DNA of 64,000 bases from Thalassospira alkalitolerans (GTDB taxonomy: Bacteria > Pseudomonadota > Alphaproteobacteria > Rhodospirillales > Thalassospiraceae). The notes under the pieces are model-generated. The model was not told the DNA's origin. It searched no databases and saw only the letters and a list, made by a program, of their open reading frames with translations. The translations under genes were made by a program, and so were the position numbers. Numbering within the stretch: position 1 is the stretch's first letter; every line of letters begins with the position of its first letter. The stretch is from positions 1-64,000 of the forward strand of contig NZ_JFKB01000007.1 in assembly GCF_002115745.1 (NCBI RefSeq). The letters run 5' to 3'. Shown in pieces: positions 1 through 10,100 of this stretch.

Positions 1-740
1 CAATCACATTTGGCTCCACCATGCTGTCATCGTCGCAGCCTGCACATGCCTGCGACGAAGAGGCCTATATAGGATCAATTTGCGCCACCGCCGCAAGTTA
101 TTGTCCTGACGGCTATTTTTACGCCGATGGTCGAAAAGTCGACATCCGGCAATTTAACGTATTATATGCCGTGATTGGCCAAAAATATGGCGGCGACGGC
201 AAAACCGAATTTAACCTTCCAAATTTGTCTGGACGTAGCGTCATCGGCGCGGGGCAAGCGCCGGGGTTGTCCCATATCTCATTAGGAGAAATGGTCGGGC
301 AAGAAACCATGACCCTTACAACATTCGAATTACCATCCCATACCCACGGAGCAAAATTCGATCCTGTCACCGCAACCAATATGCTAACTATTCCCGCGCA
401 GCCGGGCAATTTTTCCATAGATGTCAAAGTCGGCGCATCAACTGCGACCGGTGTAGATACAACCCCCAGCACCACAAACAATGCACTTTCGACCGTTGGC
501 GGCCCCGGCGCACGCATTTACGGGCCGGGCGGTGGAACTGACGTTGCCCTGCAAGGCGTATCGTCCACGGCAACCGGCACCCCGGACTTGCCGAAAATTG
601 AAGCGCAATATGACGCGGTTATAGGCGGCGCAGTAACAATAGGCGAAACTGGGTTAGGCCAGGCATTCGATATTAGGCCACCGCAACTCGCGCTCATCTA
701 TTGCATCGCGTACGATGGCACGTACCCGGAGCGGCCGTAG
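1..740 (+). CDS. tail-collar domain surface protein (5' partial)
   Basis: The reading frame is open to the left edge of the window, so the start is probably outside it. The first in-window ATG (position 21) lies inside what looks like the end of a signal peptide, closing with QPAHA before CDEEAYIGS. The remaining ~235 residues carry the phage tail-collar / microcystin-dependent-protein (Mdp) pattern: an opening EAYIGSICATAASYCPDGYF, the YGGDGKTEFNLPNLSGR core, the SHTHG motif and the IRPPQLALIYCIAYDG closing strand. Such proteins occur as phage tail fibres and as exported bacterial surface proteins. The apparent secretion signal and the absence of other phage genes favour an exported protein. 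Its function is unknown. Confidence 0.75.
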   Translation, partial: ITFGSTMLSSSQPAHACDEEAYIGSICATAASYCPDGYFYADGRKVDIRQFNVLYAVIGQKYGGDGKTEFNLPNLSGRSVIGAGQAPGLSHISLGEMVGQETMTLTTFELPSHTHGAKFDPVTATNMLTIPAQPGNFSIDVKVGASTATGVDTTPSTTNNALSTVGGPGARIYGPGGGTDVALQGVSSTATGTPDLPKIEAQYDAVIGGAVTIGETGLGQAFDIRPPQLALIYCIAYDGTYPERP

Positions 741-780
741 GATGTGTTTGTAAAAATCCAAATGGAAAGCACTGTGCTGT

Positions 781-1146
781 CCTAAAAACCGTCAACGTAA
801 CTCAGGATGGCACCCGGTTGTTGATCAGGTTGAAAAAGGGGAGTTAACCTATAAGCAGGCTCAGGACCGCTATGGTATTCAGGGAAGAAGTACAGTTCTG
901 AAATGGCTGCGCAGATATGGTAAGCTGGACTGGTCCACAGCGAGGCACACTGCCATGTCCAATTCGGAAGAAACCCCGGAACAAAAGATCAAGCGTCTTG
1001 AGCGTGAACTTGAAGATGAGCGGATCCGCATCATGGTTCTTGATGGCATGATCACCATCATGGATCAGGAATACGGAGCCGGTCTGCGAAAAAAGTATTT
1101 ATCTGAACTGCAAGAACATTACAGGCGCAAGGCAAAGTCAGTCTGA
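781..1146 (+). CDS. IS3-family transposase OrfA (start codon missing)
   Basis: In this frame the sequence reads DQVEKGELTYKQAQDRYGIQGRSTVLKWLRRYGKLDW, the typical helix-turn-helix of IS3-family OrfA. It is followed by a coiled coil (EQKIKRLERELEDERIRIMVLDGMI) that serves dimerisation. No ATG, GTG or TTG lies in frame between the left inverted repeat and the zipper. The first in-frame ATG (955) would drop the whole DNA-binding part, and a TAA sits upstream at 751. The usual 10-15 residues before the helix-turn-helix seem shortened. Either an unusual start (CTG at 772) is used or orfA is decayed. Confidence 0.55.
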   Translation, partial: PKNRQRNSGWHPVVDQVEKGELTYKQAQDRYGIQGRSTVLKWLRRYGKLDWSTARHTAMSNSEETPEQKIKRLERELEDERIRIMVLDGMITIMDQEYGAGLRKKYLSELQEHYRRKAKSV

Positions 1147-1976
1147 GCAGAAGTTGCCATTGCTTTGGCCTGTCACGGCAATCGGTTTACCAATTGCTGC
1201 AACGTCGTCGACAACGACAGTCGGAGCTTGAACCTCTGTATGCATGTGTGATGCGCCTGCGTCAGCATATGCCCCGGCTCGGCACACGCAAACTCTATCA
1301 TCTGCTTGCGGATGATTTGCACCGTCTTGGCATCAAGCTGGGACGGGATGGTTTATTTGACTGGCTTAGAGAGCATCGCTTGCTGGTCCAGCGGCGCAAA
1401 AACGTTACCAAAACAACCAACAGTCGGCACTGGATGAGAAAGCATCCTAATCTTTTGGCCGACCATAAGGCATACCGCCCCGAGGAAGTGTTTGTCAGTG
1501 ACATCACCTATATTGAGAGCGATCAGGGTGTTCACTACCTGTCTCTGGTAACAGATGCCTTCTCTCGCAAAATCATGGGGCATGTTCTCAGCCATGAAAT
1601 GAAAGCGTCCGATGTCGTCAAGGCGCTGAAACAAGCGGTGCGCAATCGCATCACCACATATCCTCTGATCCATCACTCGGACCGGGGATTGCAATATTGT
1701 TCCGGGCTGTATCAATCCGTGTTGAAGGAGAACAACATCACCGCGTCGATGACCGACGGCTATGACTGTTATCAGAATGCTTTGGCAGAGCGGGTGAACG
1801 GAATACTCAAGCAGGAGTTTCTCTTGCATCGCTGCAAAACTTTTGAAGATCTCAGACAGCTGGTCAAGGAAGCGGTTCAGACTTACAATACAATGCGACC
1901 GCACCTCTCCCTGGCTATGCAAACGCCAGAAGTCGTGCATCAAAAAGCCAGCGGAATACATCCGCTGGCTCCATGA
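1107..1976 (+). CDS. IS3-family transposase OrfB (DDE integrase)
   Basis: Frame is open from 1107; conserved OrfB sequence begins before the first usable start (TTG, 1194) with KVSLSRSCHCFGLSRQSVYQ, so the protein is probably made as an OrfAB fusion by -1 frameshifting in the 1107-1146 overlap. Domains: HTH_21 (about LYACVMRLRQHMPRLGTRKLYHLL), then the rve integrase core. The catalytic triad looks intact: Asp in VSDITYIES, Asp in HHSDRGLQY and Glu in NALAERVNGILKQE. The copy therefore may be active in catalysis even though orfA looks damaged. Confidence 0.75.
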   Translation, partial: TARTLQAQGKVSLSRSCHCFGLSRQSVYQLLQRRRQRQSELEPLYACVMRLRQHMPRLGTRKLYHLLADDLHRLGIKLGRDGLFDWLREHRLLVQRRKNVTKTTNSRHWMRKHPNLLADHKAYRPEEVFVSDITYIESDQGVHYLSLVTDAFSRKIMGHVLSHEMKASDVVKALKQAVRNRITTYPLIHHSDRGLQYCSGLYQSVLKENNITASMTDGYDCYQNALAERVNGILKQEFLLHRCKTFEDLRQLVKEAVQTYNTMRPHLSLAMQTPEVVHQKASGIHPLAP

Positions 1977-2053
1977 AAAAATGTCAACTTATTTTAGGAC
2001 GGGACATCCCGGACGGTCCCGCTAAAGCGTGTCGCACTTAATCTAAACGTCAG

Positions 2054-2899
2054 TCACTTTTGAGGGCCCGCGGATGCAATACCGGTTCCCAGTTCAATGA
2101 TCTCGGCGGTGATTTCTTCTTGCCGGACTTGGCGGAGTTTGGCGCGAAACAGATCAAGTTCACGTTCGATTTGGCTTCCGGCAGAGGACATAGCTTGTAA
2201 TCGCGCTTCATTCTCTGCGGCAAAGGCATGCAGGGATGCCTTGCAGACCTGCGCATGGAAATAATCTGCGCTGAGGCTGTCGACTAAGGCGGTATTTGAA
2301 AGCTGTGTCATCGGAGCTGGGGTGTTGGCCAATGTGAACACGCTTAAATCAATGGGGAAAAGAGTATGACGCATGATTTCACTTTGACCGGAATTCCACC
2401 CAGAATAGATGACATCGAGGGTTTCGATTTTGCCGTCATTAACACTCTGATAGATGGCTTTGGAAATGTTATCTGCCATTTTGGGAATGCCCGGCGTATG
2501 GGACGGCATGGCGGTGCTCCAAATCGGGGAAAGTCCACGCGTCTTGGCGATGGATACCCCACGTGTCCCAACTAGAAACAGCGTTGTTGTCGTTAGATCA
2601 TCGTCAATGCTTTCAAGTACATGTTCGCTATAGGCGCCGGCAAAGCCTTGTTCAGCACAGAAAACAAGAAGACCCGTTCGGGGCGTTTGGGATGTTGTAA
2701 CAACGCGGGGTGGCGCGTTATGGGCAAGGACGCCACTCATGGCTTTTGCGATGGTGGTGGCGTAACTGTCGATGGCGGCGATTTGCGTTCGTGCAACACG
2801 GGCACGGGCTGCAGCAATGCCTTTCATGGCGTTGACGACAGCACCAAGTTGTTCGATGCCATCAATGCGGGCGCTGACATCGGCGAGACGGTCGGTCAT
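2054..2899 (-). CDS. atpG: N-ATPase gamma subunit
   Basis: Central rotor-shaft subunit of the F1 part, 281 residues. The N-terminal helix reads [32 protein letters not shown], which corresponds to the F-ATPase gamma pattern (I..T..ItkAMkmvaaak). The C-terminal helix ends [28 protein letters not shown], matching the usual ...R.N.ITqEI.EIv.Ga. It is the last gene of the nine-gene operon and overlaps the end of atpA by 4 nt (start 2899, atpA stop 2896). An IS3 element begins 48 bp after its stop. The sequence is divergent from housekeeping gamma subunits, as expected for an N-type enzyme. Confidence 0.93.
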   Translation of the reverse strand: MTDRLADVSARIDGIEQLGAVVNAMKGIAAARARVARTQIAAIDSYATTIAKAMSGVLAHNAPPRVVTTSQTPRTGLLVFCAEQGFAGAYSEHVLESIDDDLTTTTLFLVGTRGVSIAKTRGLSPIWSTAMPSHTPGIPKMADNISKAIYQSVNDGKIETLDVIYSGWNSGQSEIMRHTLFPIDLSVFTLANTPAPMTQLSNTALVDSLSADYFHAQVCKASLHAFAAENEARLQAMSSAGSQIERELDLFRAKLRQVRQEEITAEIIELGTGIASAGPQK

Positions 2900-4512
2900 G
2901 ATGTCTCTTCCTGCTTGTCAGAGCGGCCATGTGGGGCATTTTTCATGGGATTGGCTTCTTTTTTGTCCTCTGCTTTGACATGGGGTGGGGCTGCTTTGGT
3001 GGCGGTATCGGACAATGATGATATGAGGTCATTCATCGCCGTCATCAAAAGGGCGCGTGCGTCATCATCTAATTTACCGGTTTGAGCGATTGCTTGAACG
3101 CATTTCGCGGCATTCTTGTTCAATATTTCAGGCAGGCGGGCGCGAAAGTTGGCAACCGCGTCAACCGATAACGGATCAAGCAGGCCTGCTTGGACGGCAA
3201 GCATCAGGGCAACAGTGTCGGCAAGACGAAATGGCGTGTGTTGCGGTTGTTTGAGGATTTCGCGAATTCGTGCCCCTCGTTTGAGTTGCTGTTTCACCCG
3301 TCCTTCGGGCATGCCGCCAAACCGTGTAAAGACCTCAAGCTCCAGAAATTGTGCGTAGTCGAGCCGCAGTGTACCGGCAGCATCACGCAATAGCCGTGCT
3401 TGCGTTTTACCTCCGACACGGCTGACGCTTAGCCCGATATCGACAGCGGGTTTTTGGCCTTGATGAAATAAAGTTGCATCAAGAACAATCTGCCCATCGG
3501 TGATCGAAATCAGATTGGTCGGGATATAGGCCGAAAGATTACCGGCATCTGTTTCGGCAACCGGCAGGGCCGTAAGAGAACCGCCCCCAAGCTCCTTTGA
3601 CAGTTTTGCCGCACGTTCAAGAAGACGGGCATGAATGTAAAACACATCACCGGGATAGGCTTCACGACCCGGCGATTGTCGGGTTAAAAGGGCAATCTCG
3701 CGATGGGTTGCGGCGTGTTTTGACAGATCATCAATGACGACAAGGGCATGTTGCCCCTTATCACGGAAGTATTCCGCCATGGTCATCCCGGCATATGGGG
3801 CAATCCATTGCAGTCCCGGCGCGCTGGCGGATCCGGCAACAAGGACGATACAGCGGTCAAATGCGCCTTCTGATTGCAGGGCATCTATGGCGCGGCGCAC
3901 ACTGGATGTTTTTTGTCCGACGGCAACATAGATACAAATCATATCGCTTTCGCGCTGTGCGATGATCGCATCAATTGCCAGTGTGGTTTTTCCCGTTGAA
4001 TGGTCGCCAACGATCAGTTCGCGCTGCCCCCGGCCAAGCGCAAATAATGTATCGACCACCACCAGTCCGGTTTGAACCGGTTCGGTAACCAGGTCACGGT
4101 CAATGATGGCGGGGGCGGGGCGTTCGATGGGCAGTTTTTCCGTGGTGGAAAGCTCACCCTTATCATCAAGTGGGCGGCCAAGTGGATCGACGACCCGTCC
4201 AAGCAAAGCCTCGCCAACCGGAACCTGAACAATCTCGCCTGTACCAAAGACCGCATCACCGGCCTCAATGGTTGTCGTGCCATCAAGTAAAACACACCCG
4301 ATAAGGTCAGGGTCAAGAACCCTGGCAAAGCCGACTTGTCCACCTGCAAAGCGCAGAACTTCGTCAAGGCGAACATCACGAAGGCCGGAAATCATGGCAA
4401 CGCCATCACTGATTTCTTCAACCCGGCCTTTATGTTCGGCGCGGGGGCCGACAGATGCCTTGTCAATCGCGTTCCGGGCCGCAATGCGCCAATCTGCATC
4501 ATTGGGCTGCAT
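2896..4512 (-). CDS. atpA: N-ATPase alpha subunit
   Basis: Non-catalytic nucleotide-binding subunit of F1, 538 residues from the ATG at 4512. That start is chosen because AAGGAG lies nine bases upstream and the protein then begins [17 protein letters not shown]; a longer frame to 4599 adds 29 residues with no alpha similarity. The Walker A is GDHSTGKT (about residues 169-176), where housekeeping alpha has GDRQTGKT. The [18 protein letters not shown] and [20 protein letters not shown] motifs are present. A charged tail ([27 protein letters not shown]) extends the C-terminus. The start overlaps atpF by 14 nt. Confidence 0.95.
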   Translation of the reverse strand: MQPNDADWRIAARNAIDKASVGPRAEHKGRVEEISDGVAMISGLRDVRLDEVLRFAGGQVGFARVLDPDLIGCVLLDGTTTIEAGDAVFGTGEIVQVPVGEALLGRVVDPLGRPLDDKGELSTTEKLPIERPAPAIIDRDLVTEPVQTGLVVVDTLFALGRGQRELIVGDHSTGKTTLAIDAIIAQRESDMICIYVAVGQKTSSVRRAIDALQSEGAFDRCIVLVAGSASAPGLQWIAPYAGMTMAEYFRDKGQHALVVIDDLSKHAATHREIALLTRQSPGREAYPGDVFYIHARLLERAAKLSKELGGGSLTALPVAETDAGNLSAYIPTNLISITDGQIVLDATLFHQGQKPAVDIGLSVSRVGGKTQARLLRDAAGTLRLDYAQFLELEVFTRFGGMPEGRVKQQLKRGARIREILKQPQHTPFRLADTVALMLAVQAGLLDPLSVDAVANFRARLPEILNKNAAKCVQAIAQTGKLDDDARALLMTAMNDLISSLSDTATKAAPPHVKAEDKKEANPMKNAPHGRSDKQEETS

Positions 4513-5239
4513 TGTTGAGCTCCTTGAGAATCTCGGCGAGATCAGATTGCCAACTGTTATGCAGGACGAAATGCGAGGTTCGGATTTCCATCCCGGCAAT
4601 CAAATCGGTATCGGTAACGAATGTGATGGTGGGGGTGCTGCCAAGTGCCTTTTGCACGGATGTGGTGATTTTTGCTTTGTCGGCCGCTTTGATATCCGAT
4701 GCACTGACCAAATCAATGCCATCTGTGGTTTGGGCCAATGCCGCCCGGTCACTTTCGGGCATGTTTGTGATGGCCTTGATGAGGCGCGAAACAAAAGCTT
4801 CCTGAATGCTTGATGTGCTAAGCCGTTGCAAAAGTTTTGCCGCGATTTCGGTCGAAAGTTCGGCGGCCTGTTTGGTGGTTTCGATGCGTGCGGTATCTGT
4901 ATCACGCGCGAGGGATGCCTTTTCTGCGGCAAAGATTTTTTCGGCTTTTTCGCGCGCTTCTGAAAGCGCCGCTTTGGTTGCCGCATCTGCTTCGCATTTT
5001 GCAGAACTGAGAATAGTGTCACGTTCTTTGGTTATGCCGTCGCGGGCCGCGGCGACTTGGGCAAGGGCCGCATCGGCTTTGGCTTGCGTTTCTTTGGCAG
5101 CGTCAAGCATGGCTTTTACAGCGTCTTTGCGCTTGCTAATTGCCGCGGCAACCGGGCGCCAGAATACACGTGACAACAGCCACATCAGGATTAAAACATT
5201 GATCGCCTGAAGGCCCAGAGTCCACCAGTCAATTGTCAT
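4499..5239 (-). CDS. atpF: N-ATPase b subunit with delta-like C-terminus
   Basis: Peripheral-stalk subunit, 246 residues from the ATG at 5239 (GGGA eight bases upstream; a frame to 5266 overlaps atpE and adds nine unlikely residues). One N-terminal membrane helix ([23 protein letters not shown]) is followed by a long Ala/Lys/Glu-rich coiled coil to about residue 150. The last ~45 residues ([38 protein letters not shown]) match the end of the delta/OSCP subunit, where Glu-x-D-x-x-L-I-x-G-x-x-I precedes a DxSxxxxL-x-x-L helix. No separate atpH exists in the operon, so this looks like a b-delta fusion. Confidence 0.92.
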   Translation of the reverse strand: MTIDWWTLGLQAINVLILMWLLSRVFWRPVAAAISKRKDAVKAMLDAAKETQAKADAALAQVAAARDGITKERDTILSSAKCEADAATKAALSEAREKAEKIFAAEKASLARDTDTARIETTKQAAELSTEIAAKLLQRLSTSSIQEAFVSRLIKAITNMPESDRAALAQTTDGIDLVSASDIKAADKAKITTSVQKALGSTPTITFVTDTDLIAGMEIRTSHFVLHNSWQSDLAEILKELNNAAQ

Positions 5240-5243
5240 GGTG

Positions 5244-5489
5244 TCATCCCAGCAACGGATTGGCAAATAGCAATAAAAGCGCGATCACCAGACAGTAAAT
5301 TGCCGTTGTTTCAATCATCGCAAGACCAACAAACAGGGTCCGCGAGATAGTATTGGCCGCTTCTGGTTGACGGGCGATCGCGTCCATTGCTGCGGCAACA
5401 GCCCGACCTTCGGCCAGCGCAGGGCCGATGGCACCAAACGCCACAGCAAAGGCCGCACATATGATACTCGCAAGGTTCAGATATTCCAT
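5244..5489 (-). CDS. atpE: N-ATPase c subunit (rotor ring)
   Basis: 81-residue two-helix proteolipid that forms the membrane ring. Helix 1 contains GAIGPALAEGRAVAAAMDAI and the polar loop is ARQPE. Helix 2 carries the ion-binding Glu60 in MIETTAIYCLV. Thr61, Thr62 and Tyr65 correspond to the Ser/Thr/Tyr sodium ligands known from the Ilyobacter c ring (ESTGIY). The residue matching Gln32 of Ilyobacter is Glu27, giving two carboxylates per site, which makes the coupling ion (Na+ or H+) uncertain from sequence alone. It lies between atpB and atpF with short gaps. Confidence 0.95.
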   Translation of the reverse strand: MEYLNLASIICAAFAVAFGAIGPALAEGRAVAAAMDAIARQPEAANTISRTLFVGLAMIETTAIYCLVIALLLLFANPLLG

Positions 5490-5500
5490 TTCATATCCTT

Positions 5501-6199
5501 TTAGTTGGGGGAATGAGGTGGCTTGTGTTTGGAATGATGCGCGCCATCTTCGACGGCAGATGTAATGAATACCATCGCCAGAACGGCAAAGATGTAGGCC
5601 TGAACAAGCCCGGTCAGTAGATCAAGTGCCATAAGGGGGATGGGCACAAGAAGCCCGGCGAGTGATGCAACAATCCCGATGACGAACACCCCGCTCATCA
5701 CATTGCCAAACAGACGCACAAACATGGAAAACGCCCGCGTCACACTTTCAATCATATTAAGTGGGATCATTACGGGATTGGGGGCGGCAAAAGATCGCAG
5801 ATATCCCCTGACGCCAGAGCCTCTTATGCCGAACCAGATGACAGACAGGAACACCAGTGTTGCAAGTGCAGCATCGGTTTCAAGTTGGGCCGTCGGTGGC
5901 TCAATACCAGGGACCAGTGATGACCAGTTTGCGATCAGGATAAACAGGAACAATGAGCCAATAAAACCGCGATAAGGTGCTGGTTCTGCGCCGCTTGTTT
6001 CACGAATTTGGTTGTCAATGGTGTCTACCAGAAGTTCGAGGGCCGCCTGACGTTTGGTGGCGGTTAGATCAAGTTGCCGGGTCAGTAGAAAAGCACCCGT
6101 GATCAGAATGATCATGATCCCCCAAGTGGTGACAACGGCAAGCGTGATGGGGACGGGGCCCAGATAAAAAAGAACTAGGGATTCAAGTGGCGAGGTCAT
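5501..6199 (-). CDS. atpB: N-ATPase a subunit (ion channel)
   Basis: 232 residues from the ATG at 6199, which overlaps the atpR stop as ATGA; a frame to 6214 adds only MGRPR. It is a polytopic membrane protein holding the ion half-channels against the c ring. The essential stator arginine is visible in MFVRLFGNVMSGVFVIGIV, and the preceding helix reads NPVMIPLNMIESVTRAFS. The final helix (LLTGLVQAYIFAVLAMVFITSAVED) is typical for subunit a. A His-rich hydrophilic tail (DGAHHSKHKPPHSPN) closes the protein. Confidence 0.95.
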   Translation of the reverse strand: MTSPLESLVLFYLGPVPITLAVVTTWGIMIILITGAFLLTRQLDLTATKRQAALELLVDTIDNQIRETSGAEPAPYRGFIGSLFLFILIANWSSLVPGIEPPTAQLETDAALATLVFLSVIWFGIRGSGVRGYLRSFAAPNPVMIPLNMIESVTRAFSMFVRLFGNVMSGVFVIGIVASLAGLLVPIPLMALDLLTGLVQAYIFAVLAMVFITSAVEDGAHHSKHKPPHSPN

Positions 6200-6486
6200 G
6201 CGCGGACGCCCCATTTACGACGGATGATGAGTTCGCGTCCTGCGATGACACCAGCCAATGTACCAAGAATTCCAATCCCACCGGTTGGAATAGCAATGGC
6301 AAACCCCGCCGCCAGAACAATCAATCGGGCGAATGCCAAAGCGATGACAAGTGCAGGTTTGTGCCCTTTGACGATCAGATCGGCCGTCAATTGCAGGCTG
6401 CGAAAATAGACAGCCCCCAAAACACCCCCGCCAATAAAACAAACCGGGAGCAGCAGTAAAATTGGCCAAGTATCAGGATGCATCAT
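6196..6486 (-). CDS. atpR: N-ATPase AtpR membrane subunit
   Basis: Small protein (about 96 residues) with three predicted membrane helices: ILLLLPVCFIGGGVLGAVYFRSL, ALVIALAFARLIVLAAGFAIAI and GGIGILGTLAGVIAGREL. AtpR is specific to N-ATPase operons and lies between atpQ and atpB, exactly as here. The start at 6486 overlaps the atpQ stop (ATGA); ATGs at 6501 or 6516 are possible but would run further into atpQ. AtpR has been proposed to help c-ring assembly; its precise role is not established. Confidence 0.9.
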   Translation of the reverse strand: MMHPDTWPILLLLPVCFIGGGVLGAVYFRSLQLTADLIVKGHKPALVIALAFARLIVLAAGFAIAIPTGGIGILGTLAGVIAGRELIIRRKWGVRA

Positions 6487-6787
6487 CGCGTATTCATCCA
6501 TTTCCAAGCAGACCATCCGCCGATTAACAGCCCCACAACCAAAAGGGGGCCTGTCCAGAAAATGCCGGTTTCAAGACGTTTATCGATCCAGTGCCCCAAA
6601 AACAGCCCACCAAGGGTCGGTACAATAATGATCCAGCCCAATACCCCGATTTGCGCCAAACGCCGCCCGATTGACATGTCGCCTTCGCGCAACCAGCGCT
6701 CTTGTCGATCGCGACGCAGCCGGACTTCGCGCACCAATGGGTCTTCGTTTGGTGATGGCGAATTTGGGTGTTTGTCCGATGTTTCTG

Positions 6788-6791
<4 letters not shown>
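6483..6791 (-). CDS. atpQ: N-ATPase AtpQ (AtpI-like) protein
   Basis: 102 residues with a charged N-terminus (VREVRLRRDRQERWLREGDMSIGRRLAQIG) and two membrane helices (VLGWIIIVPTLGGLFLGHWID and FWTGPLLVVGLLIGGWSAWKWM). The two-helix layout with GxxxGxxxD resembles the AtpI/AtpZ assembly factors, which have been linked to c-ring assembly and to cation binding. Position between atpC and atpR is diagnostic of the N-type operon. Start codon 6791 overlaps the atpC stop. Confidence 0.9.
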
Positions 6792-8737
<1,946 letters not shown>

Positions 8738-8934
8738 TCATCAATATCATAGCTGCAAATGGTGAGCCGAATATTGATTTATATTAAGTTTTATTTCGTC
8801 GATCGGTTTTCATGTCACGGGCTGCAATGGTGGGGCACTTAATGACCCAATGCCTGCTCGCTCTCGTGCGGGCTTTTCAAATGTTCGTTTGTCGGGTGCA
8901 GGGGTACAAACTGGCGATGCCTTGAATGCGCGCG

Positions 8935-8983
8935 TGAGCGATAAACGATCAGTATAAACTTCAAGTTGAGCTGATTGCGCTCT
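8935..8983 (+). promoter_or_regulatory. paired enhancer sites (UAS) for the cyclase sigma-54 promoter
   Basis: Two 17-bp copies of the palindrome TGAGCG-N5-CGCTCA: TGAGCG-ATAAA-CGATCA at 8935-8951 (11 of 12 positions) and TGAGCT-GATTG-CGCTCT at 8967-8983 (10 of 12). Their centres are 32 bp apart and lie about 106 and 74 bp before the inferred transcription start near 9049. The same palindrome occurs twice, 33 bp apart, upstream of the nine-gene operon at 20127-20176. This is the usual placement of binding sites for NtrC-type activators; the activator is inferred to be the one encoded at 20211-21590. Confidence 0.7.
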
Positions 8984-9022
8984 TTCTTATGTATATCAGC
9001 GCTGTTTTCGGGCTTGTTTTCT

Positions 9023-9037
9023 TGGCATGTTAATTGC
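9023..9037 (+). promoter_or_regulatory. sigma-54 promoter of the cyclase gene
   Basis: TGGCATG-TTAA-TTGC matches the sigma-54 (RpoN) consensus TGGCACG-N4-TTGC at all but one base, with GG and GC exactly ten bases apart. The start of transcription would fall near 9049, leaving a 25-base leader with GGAGG before the ATG at 9074. Confidence 0.8.
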
Positions 9038-9073
9038 TGTTTCCTCAGTCCTTATCAACTTAGGGAGGAAACA

Positions 9074-10018
9074 ATGCATAAATCAAAAATACTCATCGCA
9101 GCGTCGGTCATTCTGGGCATGACCAGTGCAACAGCGGTTCAAGCCGAAGACCGGTTTGCATCAAAATTTGGTCCCGAAGATCAGATTGGTGCGGCGAATA
9201 ATCTGAGTGCGGATACGACCTTGGCTGCGAGCAAACTGATTTCGACGGGCAAGGTTTATTCGCTGGGGATGGTTATCTCGCGCGAGACACCGGCCTTTGC
9301 GCCGCGTGGTGTTGCGGTTACGGTTTTCTCGCCAAGTCAAAGTGGTAACAAGACCATCGGCAGCAATTCCGGAACATATAATGATGATATGTTCACAGGC
9401 TGGTTGGGGGTAGGCACCCAGATTGATGGCCTTGGTCATCTTGGTGACCATCATACCTATTATAATAACAACCATGCCGAGGACTTTGTTTTGGCCACCG
9501 GCCTGACCAAGCTTGGTATTGAAAATGTGCCACCAATGGCAACCCGTGGTGTGTTACTTGATATCGCGGCGATCAAGGGAACCGACCGTCTGGAAGGCGG
9601 GTATGTCATTAGTCTTGATGATGTGATGAAAGCCCAGAAAGCCGCCGGGACGGAAATCCGCAAAGGTGACGTGGTTCTGTTCCACACGGGATGGCTTGAT
9701 CTGGTGGGCAAGGATGATGGCCTATATGGTCGAACCGAACCCGGTGTTGGTCTTGAAGCGGCTGCATGGTTGGCCGACAAGGGCGTGGTCGCCGTGGGTG
9801 CCGATACATGGGGGCTTGAAGCCGTCCCGCATGAAGACCCTGATGCGTTTTTCCCGGTCCATGTTAAACTTCTGGCCGAGAACGGGGTCTATATCCTTGA
9901 AAATATTGTAACCCGTGACCTTGCCGCTGATGGTGCGCATGAGTTCCTGTTTGTGCTTGGTCAGGCCAAGCTTAAGGGAGCCGTGCAGATGATCATTAAC
10001 CCGGTTGCGGTGCGTTGA
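9074..10018 (+). CDS. secreted cyclase-family hydrolase
   Basis: 314 residues from the ATG at 9074 (GGAGG, five-base spacing); a longer frame to 8975 would run through the promoter. It has a signal peptide (MHKSKILIAASVILGMTSATAVQA, cleaved before EDRF), so the enzyme acts in the periplasm. The rest is the cyclase fold (PF04199), which includes kynurenine formamidase and isatin hydrolase, both metal-dependent amide/ring-opening hydrolases. The metal motif reads GTQIDGLGHLGDH instead of the classical HxGTHxD, a variant typical of larger cyclase members. The shared operator and sigma-54 promoter link it to the 4-hydroxybutyrate-type operon, suggesting opening of a lactone or similar ring outside the cytoplasm (inference). 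Confidence 0.8.
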   Translation: MHKSKILIAASVILGMTSATAVQAEDRFASKFGPEDQIGAANNLSADTTLAASKLISTGKVYSLGMVISRETPAFAPRGVAVTVFSPSQSGNKTIGSNSGTYNDDMFTGWLGVGTQIDGLGHLGDHHTYYNNNHAEDFVLATGLTKLGIENVPPMATRGVLLDIAAIKGTDRLEGGYVISLDDVMKAQKAAGTEIRKGDVVLFHTGWLDLVGKDDGLYGRTEPGVGLEAAAWLADKGVVAVGADTWGLEAVPHEDPDAFFPVHVKLLAENGVYILENIVTRDLAADGAHEFLFVLGQAKLKGAVQMIINPVAVR

Positions 10019-10042
10019 TCCAGGGCTGTTAACGTTAAAAAC

Positions 10043-10080
10043 GAAAACCGGCGGTCCATCGGGATCGCCGGTTTTCTTTT
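10043..10080. terminator. bidirectional rho-independent terminator
   Basis: Perfect 11-bp stem GAAAACCGGCG (10043-10053) / CGCCGGTTTTC (10066-10076) with a 12-base loop and T-rich flanks on the plus side and A-rich flanks on the other. It lies between the converging cyclase gene and the end of the nine-gene operon and can serve both. Confidence 0.85.
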
Positions 10081-10100
10081 GGATGATCGATCTTCTGGGC

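Larger units (their letters stand above)
773..2006 (+). mobile_element. IS3-family insertion sequence
   Basis: The 1,234-bp element is bounded by imperfect inverted repeats: TGTGCTGTCCTAAAA at 773-787 and the complement of TGTCCCGTCCTAAAA ending at 2006 (13 of 15 match). Inside are an orfA-like helix-turn-helix/leucine-zipper segment and a DDE transposase orfB in the -1 frame. No direct target repeat is visible in the flanks (left ...GCAC, right TCCC...). The element sits 48 bp beyond the stop codon of atpG and 32 bp after the collar-protein stop, so no gene is visibly broken. Confidence 0.85.

Noticed and set aside
21..740. Collar-domain protein as evidence of a prophage
   Set aside because: No integrase, portal, capsid or lysis gene is near, and the protein appears to end a signal peptide; a lone exported surface protein is more likely.
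1089..1095. A-AAA-AAG slippery heptamer in orfA as the frameshift site for OrfAB
   Set aside because: It is in the correct phase, but the -1 frame hits a TGA at 1104-1106, so slipping here would end translation. A productive frameshift must occur between 1107 and 1146.
1353..1961. Long antisense open frame opposite orfB (202 codons)
   Set aside because: It is the mirror of a real transposase gene; no start context or similarity supports it. The many other long antisense frames (for example opposite iolB, kynA, hydratase and liv genes) are rejected for the same reason.
2000..2021. CGGGAC ... GTCCCG repeat as the atp operon terminator
   Set aside because: It spans the IS right end and is not followed by a T-run in either direction, so it cannot be called a terminator with confidence.
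9039..9072. Inverted repeat GTTTCCTC / GAGGAAAC that could hide the cyclase ribosome-binding site
   Set aside because: With transcription starting near 9049 from the sigma-54 promoter, the left arm (9039-9046) is not in the transcript, so this hairpin cannot form in the mRNA.
9074..10018. Cyclase-family protein as the kynurenine formamidase (KynB) of the tryptophan route
   Set aside because: It is secreted, has a non-canonical metal motif, lies 35 kb from kynU/kynA and shares regulation with the GabD operon. The HGGYW hydrolase at 37099 is the better formamidase candidate.
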